Of a DNA stretch of 64,000 bases, positions 44,467 through 55,521 are shown in pieces (position 1 is the first letter of the stretch; the number at the start of each line of letters is the position of its first letter). Under the pieces are notes generated by a model. The model was not told the DNA's origin, ran no database searches, and worked only from the letters and a program-made list of their open reading frames with translations. Both the position numbers and the translations under genes were made by a program. Source of the stretch: Cafeteria roenbergensis (Eukaryota > Sar > Bigyra > Bicosoecida > Cafeteriaceae); assembly GCA_008330645.1 (NCBI GenBank), contig VLTN01000015.1, positions 248,001 through 312,000 of the forward strand, written 5' to 3'.

Positions 44467-46518
44467 ATGTGCGTTGCCACGGCCGAGGCCATCCGCGCCG
44501 AGCTCATCAGCGCCCTGGCAGGCGAGCTGGACTCCGCAGTTGAGCAGCTTTCTCGAGCCCAAGGGCGGATTGTGGGGATGGCTGAGCCACAGCCGCCGGA
44601 GCGACCGCTTGCAGTCAGCTTCGGCTTCGTGGTCGCAAACCTGAGCTGGACCGCGCAGCAAAGCCACACGGACCCATCTGCGCTGGACTGGGCCTTGAGC
44701 ATGACGTTGCTGCACCGCTCTCCGTCGCAGCCCGAAGCGCCCCGCCTCTCGAACCATGCTGCGGCGGCCGTGGAGGCGGCCTGCGCGTTGGGGGGCGATG
44801 CTGAGCGCTGGATGGCAGTCAGCTCAAGCGGCAGGCCCTTGCGCCGCGTGGAGCTCGATTGCGTTGACGTGCTGACTGAGGGCACTGGCGGCGCGGAGTG
44901 GGCGGCGCTGCCGTCGCACGGGGTGGAGCTGCCCGCTGGCGATGGGCCGCAGGACGCCGCCGCGAGTCCTGACTCCTCAGCTTCTGGAAGCAGCCCCGCT
45001 GAGCTCCGAGGGCATGCTGCTCGCACTGTGCGGCTCGGGGCCCCTCCCTTCGCGTTGCGCGGTAGGGCGTGGCCGGGCGACGCTGTCGCCCCTGCGCTGC
45101 AGTTTCGAGCCATCGTTGGCCTCGTTGACGCGGTGACAGGCGTCACCCTGGGACCAGTCTTTGTGGACCTGCGGGCAAACTTGGCCCCGGGCCAGCAGCC
45201 GAGCGCGAAGCACGGGGCCAGGCATGGCGTGGCTCAGCCGGCACCGCGAGCTGCGAGCGTGCTCGACGCTGGCGGCTTGTCTTGCAGCAGCACGGTCTCT
45301 GTTGCGGTGCCGGTGCCAGCGCCGTCCTCTCTGCGGGGCCGGGTGCCCGGGTCAGCCTCGGATGCCGACGAGGCAGGGGCGGCTTGCGTCAGCGCCATGG
45401 GATCCGTTGCATCGTGGCGCACCTTCGCTGCATGGAATCAGGCCGCAGACGGGCAGGGGGCGGCGGGGTCAGCTGGCGCCGGCGGCCGGGCCGGAGAGTC
45501 TCGGGGCAAATCCGTCTCACACGATGCTGAGCTGAGGGCATCGCGTGCTGACACAGGCGCGGCGGCGCTGCATGGCCATGGCGGCGACAGCATTCACGAT
45601 GGCGACGCTCACAGAGCAGGGGGGGCTTCGGACGGCGTAGGCGGGGGAGGCGCTGCCGGTGGCAGACTGGAGGGTGCGCTCGCAGGCGGGTCTGGAGCGC
45701 GGACACAGCGGGCGCACGCTCGTGTTGAAGGGGCCAGCGGCCTCTGCGCTCCGGCGCGCGATGCGAATGGCGCTTTGAAGCCGAATCGTGCCCGCAAGCG
45801 GTCGGCAAGCAGCAGCTGCAGCAACAGCAGCTCCGGCGCGCCCGAAGGGCTTCCAAAGCGCAGCCGAGCTGCCGCTGGCCGCCCTTCGCAGGACTCGGGC
45901 TCAGCCGCAGCAGCTTCCCCTCAGGCCACAGGCGCAGCCGCGGGCGCGCACGCTTCGGTGCGCTCCCCAACCGCCCGGCCGGGGACCGACGCCGCTGCTG
46001 CCAGGGACGATCGGACTGGGGCGCAGGACCGCCTGCCAAGTCTGGGCCTTCTCCCTGGCATCGTCTGGGGCCGGCTGCCGCCAGCCTCCCGACGCGAGCG
46101 GCTGGCTGAAGCGGAGGAGCACTTGACGGCGTCAGGAATCGACGTCGCCGACGGGCCGAGGCACAGACGAGTGCCAGTGTGGGACCCCATCCGAAGCCGG
46201 GTGATTGCCGGCGACGGGGCGCCCAAAGTGAAGGACGCCGTTCGATTCTTCGCCCGGTTTCCGTACCTGTCGGTGCACCCCGCGGCGGCCGCAGAGGTGG
46301 CTGGAAAGGCCCAAGCAGCCGTCCCGGCGCCACTGCCTCGCGGGCGCGCGGCCGGCGTGTCGGCCGACCAGCTGCTGTCCGAGGCCGACGCAGCGGCGAG
46401 CAAACGGTCCCGGGGAGTCCTGTTGCGCGTGACCAAGGTCAAGTCGTCTGCACGCGGGCTTGACGACGAGGGCGAGGCCGAAGCCATCGAAGTTGTGCAG
46501 CGATTTCTGCAAGCCTGA
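44467..46518 (+). CDS. Unrecognised protein with C-terminal BRK-like motif, up to 683 aa
   Basis: One long frame runs from the ATG at 44467 to TGA at 46516-46518. The N-terminus is uncertain because a short upstream exon at 44089 is possible. Residues 1 to about 260 look globular (ELISALAGELDSAVEQLSRA; a beta-rich part around VSFGFVVANLSW). The middle (about 260-510) is disordered, with a Ser run and basic KR patches that could be nuclear localisation signals. Near 46080-46290 a conserved-looking block reads RRERLAEAEEHL, then VPVWDPIRSRVIAGDGAPK and KDAVRFFARFPYLSV. The pattern 'hPV-x5-R-x-I-x-G-x-x-APK-x(K)D-x3-F(L)-x3-P' resembles the BRK motif of CHD/Brahma chromatin remodelers. No helicase is present. 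A chromatin-associated role is inference. Confidence 0.6.
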   Translation: MCVATAEAIRAELISALAGELDSAVEQLSRAQGRIVGMAEPQPPERPLAVSFGFVVANLSWTAQQSHTDPSALDWALSMTLLHRSPSQPEAPRLSNHAAAAVEAACALGGDAERWMAVSSSGRPLRRVELDCVDVLTEGTGGAEWAALPSHGVELPAGDGPQDAAASPDSSASGSSPAELRGHAARTVRLGAPPFALRGRAWPGDAVAPALQFRAIVGLVDAVTGVTLGPVFVDLRANLAPGQQPSAKHGARHGVAQPAPRAASVLDAGGLSCSSTVSVAVPVPAPSSLRGRVPGSASDADEAGAACVSAMGSVASWRTFAAWNQAADGQGAAGSAGAGGRAGESRGKSVSHDAELRASRADTGAAALHGHGGDSIHDGDAHRAGGASDGVGGGGAAGGRLEGALAGGSGARTQRAHARVEGASGLCAPARDANGALKPNRARKRSASSSCSNSSSGAPEGLPKRSRAAAGRPSQDSGSAAAASPQATGAAAGAHASVRSPTARPGTDAAAARDDRTGAQDRLPSLGLLPGIVWGRLPPASRRERLAEAEEHLTASGIDVADGPRHRRVPVWDPIRSRVIAGDGAPKVKDAVRFFARFPYLSVHPAAAAEVAGKAQAAVPAPLPRGRAAGVSADQLLSEADAAASKRSRGVLLRVTKVKSSARGLDDEGEAEAIEVVQRFLQA

Positions 46519-46770
46519 CCCGATGCCTTGAAGCGGTATTGCAGCGCCCGTTGTGGTCAAATGTGTGGACTTGGGTGCGCAAACAACGTCCCGAGCGAGA
46601 GCAATTCAGCGAATGTTGCGCGCGAGGGTGGTATTCGCGCAAGTCCCCGAAAGCTGCAAGCTGCCTCCTCTGCGGGCGCTGGCGTGGGGGCGCGCCCGTC
46701 CGGGCACGAGGCTGCTGCGCCGCGTAGCCAGATCCCATGCAGCCGCGCGCTGTAAGCTGGCGATGCCATT

Positions 46771-49700
46771 CTACGCCTGCTCGGCTTCCGCAGCGGCGGA
46801 TGCTGCCGCCGCTGCCCTCGCCTCGACTGCCGCAACGAGCGCTGCTGCCTCCCGCCGCAGCACCGCGAAGAATCCAGCTGAAGGCGGCGAGGGCAGGAGC
46901 TTGGCAAGGCAGGCGGCGTCGGCAGCGCCTGCATCGCCCACTGTGCTGGGAGCAGTCGCCGCTGCAGCGGTCGCCTCTGCGGCAGCAGCGGCCTCAGTGT
47001 CTGCCGGCGCTCCCTCCGGAGCGCCCGCCCCGCTGGAGGCCCTGGCGCCAACGCCCGGACTAGCCGCGGAAGCCGACCCCCCAGTGCTAGCCGTGCTCGC
47101 GGAAACCGTGCGGGAAGCTTGAAGCGCCACCTGCATCGCCGCAACGCGAGGGGCGATGGCCGTCATGTGCAAGGCGCAAAGCCTCCCTGCGCCTCCCGCG
47201 GGCGGGTTGACCAGCTGCAGCCGCGCCGCCCGGAGCGAAAGCAAGTGCGCGTTCTCGTTGTAGTCCTTGGCGCGCTTGTCCGTGTCCGGGGCGCCGCGCA
47301 GCTCTTCGGTGCCGGGCTCGTTGAAATACGGGTCCGGCCTGTTGAGCACGAACGCCTGCAGCGAGACGACGAGCTGCAGGAGGGTGGAGGTGCCTGGCTG
47401 CCACGCCTCCGATGCCGCCTCCCCCTCCCACGTGCCCAGCAGCGAGAGGCACACCTTGCCCTCCGCGTACAGGTTCGGGTTGAGGCGCTGGCCGATGCGG
47501 CACTGGAAGTGCACGTGGGGCGGCTTGGCTGGGTATGTCTCCGGCAGCACGATGTCGAAGACGAACATGCCGTGCATGTAGGGGGTGTTGGGGAAACCCG
47601 CCAGGACCAGGCGGAGGGCCAGCGGGTCGTCCTCAAACCGAAACAGCGCCGAGCCGGGCGGGAGCCCCGCAGACAGCGAGCGCGCCTCCCCCATGAGGCG
47701 GCGGAGCAAGGAGGCGCCAGGCCGTGCCGCCGGCCCGGCAGAGCCGGCGGCACAGCCGCTGGCGCCGCTGCGGACAAAGTCCGCGGGTGCGGGGCCGGGC
47801 TCGGTGACCATGCCGCTGAAGCCCCACGTGCTCCACGCTGCCTTCACGGCCGCAGTCCAGTCGTCCTCGGATACGGCGCGGGCCAGGGCCGAGCCCACCT
47901 CCTCGTGCGACGCAGACGGCGCGGCGGCGCGCGCAGCAGCGCCCCTTGTCGGCTCCTCGGAGCTTGCCTCCGAAGCCGCCCCCGCGGTGGAACCAGCCGC
48001 CGCGGCATCGGTGGGGGGCGCGCCTGTCGCTGTTGCCTCAGCTGCTGGCTCTGCCGCACTGACGGGCTCTGCAGCCGTGGCGAACCCGCCGTCGACAGCG
48101 GCATTGCCCTCAGGCGCTGCCGCTGCAGGGCTTGCGGCTGCCGGCGCGTCCGAGGGCTCAGCGGCTGGCTCTACAAGCGACGATGCCTCCGCCGCCGGCG
48201 CGCTCGCGTCGGAAGGCTCCGTCGCGGCCTGCGTGCCGGCTACGCCAGCGGCATCGGGGAGCTGGGAACTCGGGGCAGCCCCAGCGCCGGCGCCCACGGC
48301 GGGTGCGGCGGCCGCGGCCTCCTCCTGCTCCTTGGTCAGCGGCGACGCGAAGATGATGTCGAAGGACGAGGCGCCGTCCATGGAGTGCGACATCTCGCCG
48401 TCCTGGTCGGCAACGAGCGACACGATGTCCAGCGGGTGTTCTGCCGAGAAGGAGAGGTCTGGCCAGCGGATGAGAACGTGGCCGGATGGGAGCACAGCGT
48501 AGACAACGCCAGCGCAGACGGCGAAGGGGGACCCTGGCTCGAGGGGGGAGAACGGGCATTGGGGCAGCGACGCGTGCTGCATGCCGCCCAAGCGGTGGCG
48601 GGCCCAGGCGCCGGCCACTGGGAAGACGGTGGGTGGCCCGACGGTGGCCGTCAAGGGGGCACCGCCAGTGCCGGCACCAAGGAGCGTGCTTGGAGGTTGC
48701 TGCGCCAGCGCGCCTGCGAAAGGCGGCGGGCCCGCGCCCGGGGCCACCGGAGGAGCGGCGCCCGGGGCCACCGGAGGAGCGGCGCCAATGGCCGCCTGGA
48801 CGCTTGCCGTGTGCGGCGTCGCGGGGCTTCCGAGGGCGGCCTGGGTGACGGTCAACTTGGCCCCGGGGGCTCCCATCACGATGTCCGTTGCTCGCGGCGA
48901 AAGCAGCGCGAACTCGCGAATGTCAAAGACGGGCACCCACTCGCAGTTCGTGGAGGACTTGGAGCCGTCTGTGGGGGTGCGGGCTACTGCGTCGTGGAAG
49001 AGGCCCGAGAGCATCTTGCCGATGCCCATGGTGTCGATGCAGCGCCGGAGCGCCTCGGGGGATGGCGGGGCGAGCGAGCCCTCCGCTGCGGCCCCCGCCT
49101 GGCGGCCCGGCAGCCAGTGCACGCACGCCATCTTGCCCTTGCGATCGCAGGCGAGCACCAGGCCGATGCGGGGGGGCACGTTGGCTGTATCCGCGGCGGC
49201 CCTGAGCCTGGCGGACAGGCGCTCCAGGGCGGAGACGAGGCCGTTGACGAGAGCGGCACGAGCCGCCTTGGTGTCGAGCGTCCAGAGAGTTTGCAGCGCG
49301 CTGGCGCTTCTGGCCACTGAGCGCATGGCGGGAGGCAGCACGGACAAGTTCGGCACCGGGTCGGGGTGGTCGGGGTGAGGCAGCGTGATGAGGTCAGGCA
49401 AGTCACGGATGGCCTGGTGGTGGGGCGGAGGAACCCACTCCTCCTCGTCGGACAAGCTGTGGCCGCCGGTTGAGCCAGGGCCGGCGATGGGGACGCTATT
49501 CGCCGTCGCTCCAACCTGCTGGACCTCCTCCTCCTCGTCTTCTTCTTCTGCTTCGTCGTACTCCTCCTCCTCTTCTTCATCTTCTTCGTCGTCATCGTCA
49601 GACTCGGACTCGGATTCGTCCTCGTTGTGCTGGCTGTATTCGTCGCCCTCGCCATAATAACCGGCACCCAGCTCCATGAGACGGAAAACTGTTGGCAGCG

Positions 49701-52205
49701 GCACCAAGTCCGAAGTTGGTCCGACCCACAGGCTGATGCTAGGCGCGCCGGACGTGGAGCAAGTGTGCAGACGCAGACTGAAGAGCTGCTGGATCATGCT
49801 GCCCGCGGCGGGCACAGTGCCGGAGACGGCGAGGATCGCCTTCACCACCCCAGCTGGCACACCCGCGACAGGCGCAAGGTTTGCCGTGTCATCCGCTGGG
49901 GTTGCCTTGCCTTCGCCGTAGCGCCTCAGCCACGCCGCGCACTCGTCTGCCGACGCAGCAAGCGCTGCGGCCCTGCCTGCAACCGAAACACCCTCCGCTG
50001 GCGCGGCCTCAGCGGCCGCAGCACCCTTTTCGCCTGGAACGCCGTCGGCCGCAGCTGGCGAGGAGGTAGCAGCGGCCGTCGCCGCCTCTGGCGCCTCGCA
50101 CTTTGCAGGCGCCGCGGTCTCCGCAAGTGAGGCTGCCTCCACGACAAACTGCCCTGGGAGAAACTCAGAGGGCATGTAGTCGTGGCAAGGGTTCAGGTGG
50201 ATCGCCTCCTCGCGCGTCACGGTCCCGTCTTGCCACTGAACCTCCGCGAACGTCTTGGTGCGCTGGACCGTCACGAGGCGCCAGCGGTCGTCTTCGACAC
50301 CCTGGGGAGGGCGCCGGCCCATTGTGGGCGGGGTGGCCCACATTGACATGCGCCCGGTGATCGACATGCTGAGGTGGGAGGAGCTGTCGGAATCGCTGTC
50401 ACCCTCCTCGTCATCATCCTCCTCGTCATCATCCTCCTCGTCATCATCCTCCTCGTCCTCCTCGTCCTCGTTGTTCTCGCCCCCCCCTCCGATGCCGCCA
50501 ACACCCCCAACGTTGCCGCCCGCAGTTGCATGCGCCGAGATGCTTGGGTCCTCCATCAGGCCCGCGCCAGGGCCCAGCGACTCCACAGTGATCCCGCTTG
50601 TCTCAAGGAACTTGGGGTCCATGCTGGGGCCGGCCACCTCCACGTCCGAAGCGCACAGTCCAGTGGTAACGGTCTTGGGAAGGTTCCCCAGCGCGCCGGC
50701 GCAGGACTCGGCCGCGAGCAGAGACGAGAGCGGCGTAGGCTCGCCAACGCCCACTGGGGTGACTCGGCCGGGCGGCGCTGCGCCACCGCCGAAATGGGCT
50801 GCGGCCCTGGCAGCGGCCACGGGGGCGGAGGACGCTGCGGCCGCGGCGGCGGCTGGCCGACTTGCGGTGCTAGCTGCACGCCTGGCAGCAACCTCTGCCT
50901 CCGCAGCCGCCGCCGCCGCCTCGATGGCGGCCACCTCCTTGTCCACCGGTGACTCTGCAACCGCCCCTGCAGCGGCGGCGCCCCCGTCGCGGGCAGGAGC
51001 AACTGGCGTGTCGTCTGTCGCGAAGAGCAGCGCGGGGCGATTGAGCTGCCAGGCGCCGAAGTCGGAACGGCGTGGGTAGGCCAGGAGGCGGCCAGCAGCG
51101 GCGGGGATGAGAGTTGACTGCTCCCGCAGCGCAGGGCCCGAGCCCCAGACTACCTCAACCTCCTCTGCCCGCATCGACACGACCGTCCCCACGCGGGTGC
51201 GGCTGCTGCAGGAGCCGCGCACCCACTTGGCTTCCCGCCAGACTCGCCGCGGGGCCCTGACGTTCATCCCCGGCTCGAGCTCTGAGTCGCGGTCATCATC
51301 CGAGCGCAGTTCGGTCGCCGCGTTGGAGTTAACGATGCAGACTCCGCCGTCGGGGAAGGCCACAGTGACGCGCTCCCACTTGCTTTCCATGCCGCCAACG
51401 TCCTCGTCGAGTACAACCCAGTCCTCGTCGTGCAGCCCGCACACGGGCGCTAGTCGTCCGTGAGGGACGCCAAGAAGGCGGGCGCCGGTGGCGCAGCGCT
51501 CCACGTCCAGAAGCTGCTCCAGCCTCATCACCATGCCAAAGGGGCGGCCTGTCCCCTCCTCGTCAGTGGAGCGCTGCACTAGGTCGCCCTCCTCGACGGC
51601 GCGGTCAACGACCCGCATGGCCACGGCGCCGGGCGCGAGGCTTCCCGGGGCTTCAAGGTCCGCCACAGCTGCGGCAGCGGCCACGGCCTCCGCGCTGTCG
51701 GTCAGAGTTTCAAGGGGCAGAGCCAGCTGGTGGCCCTCGCGCACGGTAACGACCAAGGCGAAGCGCCCGGAGGCGCCAGCTTCCGCAGAGTTCAACTCCT
51801 GCGGTCCAGCCAAAGCGGGAACCGACCCGGCAAGAGCAAAGAGTGAAAGGGCAGGACCGACAAGCGCGCGTGTGTGCGCAGTGCCTGAGCGCTGCACTCC
51901 CGGCTGCTGTACGCCCGCACCATGCCAACGCCTTGCCATTGCCGTCTTGCGCCGACGCGCAGGCCGGCCCGCGGGCGCTTCCTCGGGACCGTGCCTGGGG
52001 CTGCACATCCGTGGCTGCCCGAGCCCCTTTCGCCTTGGCTCACCATCTCCGACTGCTCGCCAACTTGCTCGACCAGAGCCAGGCCCATGTGTGTGTCGAC
52101 CAAGTCGCCAGCTCGAAGCTGCAAGCGCGAAGCGTCAGCGCTGGCGGCAGCCGCGGCCGGGGCTGGCTCGGCGGCCAACGCGCCGCTTTGAGAAGCGTCC
52201 GCCAT
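46771..52205 (-). CDS. UBE2O: UBE2O, E2/E3 hybrid ubiquitin-conjugating enzyme, 1,729 aa
   Basis: This large ubiquitin enzyme acts as both E2 and E3; in animals it marks orphan ribosomal proteins and other unassembled basic proteins. Two exons on the minus strand are read, 52205-52044 and 51798-46771, with a 245-base phase 0 intron. The N-terminal conserved region begins LQLRAGDLVDTHMGLALVE and continues across the intron. Later SH3-like regions include DEDWVVLDEDVGGMESKW, RTRVGTVVSMRAEEVEVVWG and TKTFAEVQWQDGTVTREE, as in UBE2O. Several acidic Asp/Glu runs follow (50380-50480 and 49510-49620). The UBC domain spans about residues 1435-1590, with the active-site Cys1504 in KVCLSLLGTW and the family's HVHFQCRIGQRLNPNLY. 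Human UBE2O is about 1,290 residues; the excess here is Ala-rich linker. It is head to head with OGFOD1, 389 bases away. Confidence 0.93.
50385..50480. repeat. Coding acidic repeat in UBE2O
   Basis: On the plus strand the unit CCTCGTCATCAT repeats several times and grades into CTCGTC. On the coding (minus) strand it encodes an alternating Asp/Glu run. A similar but less regular run lies at about 49510-49620. Confidence 0.8.
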
Positions 52206-52594
52206 GGGTCCAAGGCCGCTTCTGCGGTCGGCGACCCTGCAGCTCGCTTGAAAGCGGGCCGAAAGCCTTCGCGCGGGACTGTCCGAGCGCCGGCGAGCTG
52301 TGGCCCGCGCTCGCCCGCCTGGTCGTTCCCGCCAGAATTGGGATGGACCGTCGCGAAAATACTGGGCCTCTGCCTGCAGAGCCGCCAGCAGATTTCGTCG
52401 ATTGGGGGTCGTCGGCCTCGTGCGGCGGCGCTCACGCGCTCGGCCCGCAAGCATGGCACCCGCGCCCGCCCGGCACCTCTTGGCCAGCGAGCCCAACAGC
52501 ACCAGCCTTTGGAGTTTCCCATCTGCTAGCCCCGGATAGGCGTTCCGGGCGCGCTCGCAATCCCCAGGCGCTGCTCGTGCCCATCTCGGTTGGC
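52206..52594. promoter_or_regulatory. Shared upstream region, UBE2O (-) and OGFOD1 (+)
   Basis: These 389 bases separate two divergent starts and should hold both promoters. Frames cross it but give Arg/Pro-rich shadow translations. No TATA box or other known motif was recognised. Confidence 0.4.
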
Positions 52595-55372
52595 ATGCCG
52601 AGCAAATCCAAGGCCGCCAAGCCGGCGGCGCGCAAGCCCCGGAGCAAGCGCCCGCGCCCGCCTTCCGCGGCCTCGGCTAGCGCTGCAGCCGGACCGGCAG
52701 TGGCGGCGGTGTTCAAGCCGGAGCTCCTGGGTCCTGCCAGCTCCACTTCGGCGCTCGCCGCGCTCTTTGCGGAGGCCAAGCCGTACCCGCACCTCTTTGT
52801 CGAGGGGGTCTTCGACGATGACGTGCTCCGACAAGCCAAGGAGGAGCTGCTGGGGGGGGAGTGGTTCCGGAAGCGGGTCGACCTCTACGATTTCCTGCAG
52901 ACCGATCACCTGCGCCACGCCGGAGCCTCAGGTGCAGTGGCGCGCATCCAGAATGCCCTGTATGGCCCAGACTTCAGACGATGGATCGAGGTGAGTGCTT
53001 TCGCAGCAAACTGGGCCCACTGCGTTGGGGAGAACGCCCGGCTCCGACCGCGCAGTCCAGCTCAAGGGCTGCCTGCTCTGTGACGCCGCTGCTCGCAGGG
53101 AGTGACCGGCCTTCGCACTCTTGCGGAGCCACTGGACACGTCCGCGGCACAGTATGCCAAGGGAGGGCACCTGCTTTGCCACGACGACGACCTCAGCGGG
53201 CGCGTGATTGCGTTCATCGTGTACCTTGTGGACGAGGACTGGACCGCTGAGGTGAGCCGCGGCGACGTATGTGTCGGCCCCGCCATTTGTGCCGGCCCTG
53301 TGGCCCCATGGGACATGATGAGACCTATTCTCAGCCGGACGCAGGCCCCTCGGGGCTTGCAATGGCGGCTTACTTCAAAGCTCTCTGATCCCCATCAAGC
53401 GAGGCCCAGCGCCGCCGCGCATTCGAGCCCATCCGTCTGCAAGCCTGCCCGCCTGTATTCGTGCGGCATGTGCACCCCCGGGACATGATGAGACCTATTC
53501 TCAGCCGGACGCGGGCCCCTCGGGGCTTGCAATGGCGGTTTACTTCAAAGTTCTCTGATCCCCATCAAGCGAGGCCCAGCGCCGCCGCGCATTCGAGCCC
53601 ATCCGTCTGCAAGCCTGCCCGCCTGTATTCGTGCGGCATGTGCACCCCCGGGACATGATGAGACCTATTCTCAGCCGGACGCAGGCCCCTCGGGGCTTGC
53701 AATGGCGGTTTACTTCAAAGTTCTCTGATCCCCAGCGCCGGGCAGCCAACCCCCTGGCACAACACGCCACGGGTTCAGCAGCTGCGTTTGTGTGCGCCCT
53801 CCCCGAGGAGTGCTGCTTGTCTATCATCCGATGTCCCCCCTCCCCTCCCGCCTCCCCCGCCCCTGCCCACGGCTGCCACCGTTCCTCGCGCAGGACGGAG
53901 GAGCGCTCGACCTGTACGATTGCGACCCTGCCACCGGTTTCCCCTGCGCGGTCAGCAAGTCGCTTGTACCCAAGTGGAACTCTCTGGCATTCTTTGCCGT
54001 CACGCCTGGATCCTTCCATCAGGTGGCAGAAGTTCTCACATCCACCAAGGGATCCCGGATGTCGATCAGCGGCTGGTTCCACGGCAAGGCTCCGCCCCGC
54101 CCTGGTCCTCTGCCCCTCCCTGTCCCTACGTTTCGGGTGCCGTCTCGGGTCCGCTCACGCCTCGCCCCTGGCCTGCTGCTCGCCGATGGGGCGGCAGCCA
54201 CCACTTCTGCAGGAAGCGATGACGAAGGGGGCGACGAGGACGACGAGAGCGAGGAGGTCACGCTGGACTTGGAGCTCCTGAGCCGCTGGGTCGAGCCGAA
54301 GTGGCTGGCCATCGCAGTGTCTGGGGTTCAGATGCAGGAGCACTTTGCCGAGCATGGCTCCATTGAGCTTGCTCCCTTCCTCAAGGAGACGGCCTACGGT
54401 GCCGCCCTCAAAGCCATGCGCGTGCAGTCTTGGATCGCGGTCGGTCCACCGCACCTTCGCCAGTACCGCGTCGCAGCCAGCTGCAACAGCGAGGCAGCAT
54501 CGCTCCTCGCCGGCACCGAATCCTCCTCCTCCTCGTCCGCCGCCGTTGCGGCAGCCTCGGCCGCCCCCTCGCATGCCGCTCGGGTGCCTGTCGCGGCAGC
54601 CCCTGCCCCGCCCCAGGTCGCGTCAGCCCTCAGTCTCGCTGCAGTGGCAGCGGCGCAGGCAAGCGACGACGCCTCCTCGCCGCTCGCCGCGTCGTCCAAG
54701 GCATCGGCCGCCGCGGCTGACGCCGTCAGCGAGTATGCTCACGCCAACAGGCTTGCTGGGGGACCCGGCACGCGCTGGCGCGAGCAGAGCGCCGCCGTCC
54801 CGGACGCTGCAACGCTTCTTTGGCAGATGCTCGACAGCCGCGAGTTCGCAGACTTCCTCGCCGTGCTGACAGGCGCAGGCACGGTCGCGACGTGGGCTGT
54901 GGAGGCACGTGCCATCGGCCAGGGCTCGTACACCCTTGTCACCGACCCGGAGCTCAAGCGCGCCCGGCGGCGCAAAGGAGCGCCCGAGGACTCGTCGGAG
55001 GAGCCTGCTGCCAAGCGGGGCGCTGCTTCAGCCGGCACCGTCGTTGCACCTGCGCTGACTCCGGACGGGTCTAGAGAGAGCAGCGTGGCCGGGGAGTCCG
55101 ACGAGGAGGAGGACGACCCGCTCCGCATCGAGGCCTGCTTCTGCATGCTCGACCCCTTCCCGGGGGTTGACGCCGACGAGCCCTGGCCCGAAGAGGCTGG
55201 AGGCTACACTGTGATGCTTACATCCGACGAAGAGCTCTGCACGGTCGAGCCCACGAGCAACTCGCTCAGTGTGCTGGGGGTGCCTCCAGGGGCAACCACT
55301 TTTGTCAAGTTCGTCACGGCGAGCGCGCCTGGCGTGCGGTACGACGTGTGCATGCGTGCGAATATTGAGTAG
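52595..55372 (+). CDS. OGFOD1: OGFOD1/Tpa1, ribosomal uS12 prolyl hydroxylase, 675 aa
   Basis: This is a 2-oxoglutarate/Fe(II) oxygenase that hydroxylates a proline of ribosomal protein uS12 (RPS23), affecting translation accuracy. There are three exons, 52595-52990, 53099-53251 and 53894-55372, with phase 0 introns of 108 and 642 bases. A Lys/Arg/Pro-rich N-terminus (KSKAAKPAARKPRSKRPRP) may be a nuclear signal. The catalytic domain has Fe ligands His160 and Asp162 (CHDDDLSG), distal His225 (PGSFHQV) and the 2-oxoglutarate Arg238 in SRMSISGWFHG, all as in OGFOD1. The second, degenerate oxygenase-like domain follows, ending at VKFVTASAPGVRYDVC. Between and within the domains are disordered Ala/Ser inserts, so the protein is longer than the human one (542 residues). 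Intron 2 carries a 170-base tandem repeat. Confidence 0.94.
53311..53734. repeat. 170-base tandem repeat in OGFOD1 intron 2
   Basis: Two full units (53311-53480 and 53481-53650) and a half unit (53651-53734) follow each other with an exact 170-base period. Copies differ at only a few positions, so expansion is recent. The unit is less GC-rich than the surrounding exons. It begins GGACATGATGAGACC and contains CTTGCAATGGCGG and CATCAAGCGAGGCCCAG. Frames through it are open in places but end arbitrarily, and the array sits between well-supported splice sites, so I do not call it coding. I saw no other copy in the window. Confidence 0.93.
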
Positions 55373-55521
55373 CCTGGGCGCGTGTGCCCGCAGCGAAGGC
55401 GTTGTTGAACCAGGTCGTGCATTGGTGCGCAGACTCACTCTTGCACGCATGCAGCCAGCCACGCAAGGGCGACCCGAATCGACGAATGAGGCCTCGCTGA
55501 CGCAGACGCGCCGCACCCGCT
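55373..55521. other. Short gap between convergent 3' ends
   Basis: Only 149 bases separate the OGFOD1 stop from the stop of the minus-strand BUD31 gene, so their 3' UTRs probably overlap. Confidence 0.5.

Noticed and set aside
53102-53658. Open frames running through the 170-base tandem repeat, as a possible repeat protein
   Set aside because: The frames are short, start outside the repeat and end at arbitrary points. Good splice sites on both sides place the whole array in an intron of OGFOD1.
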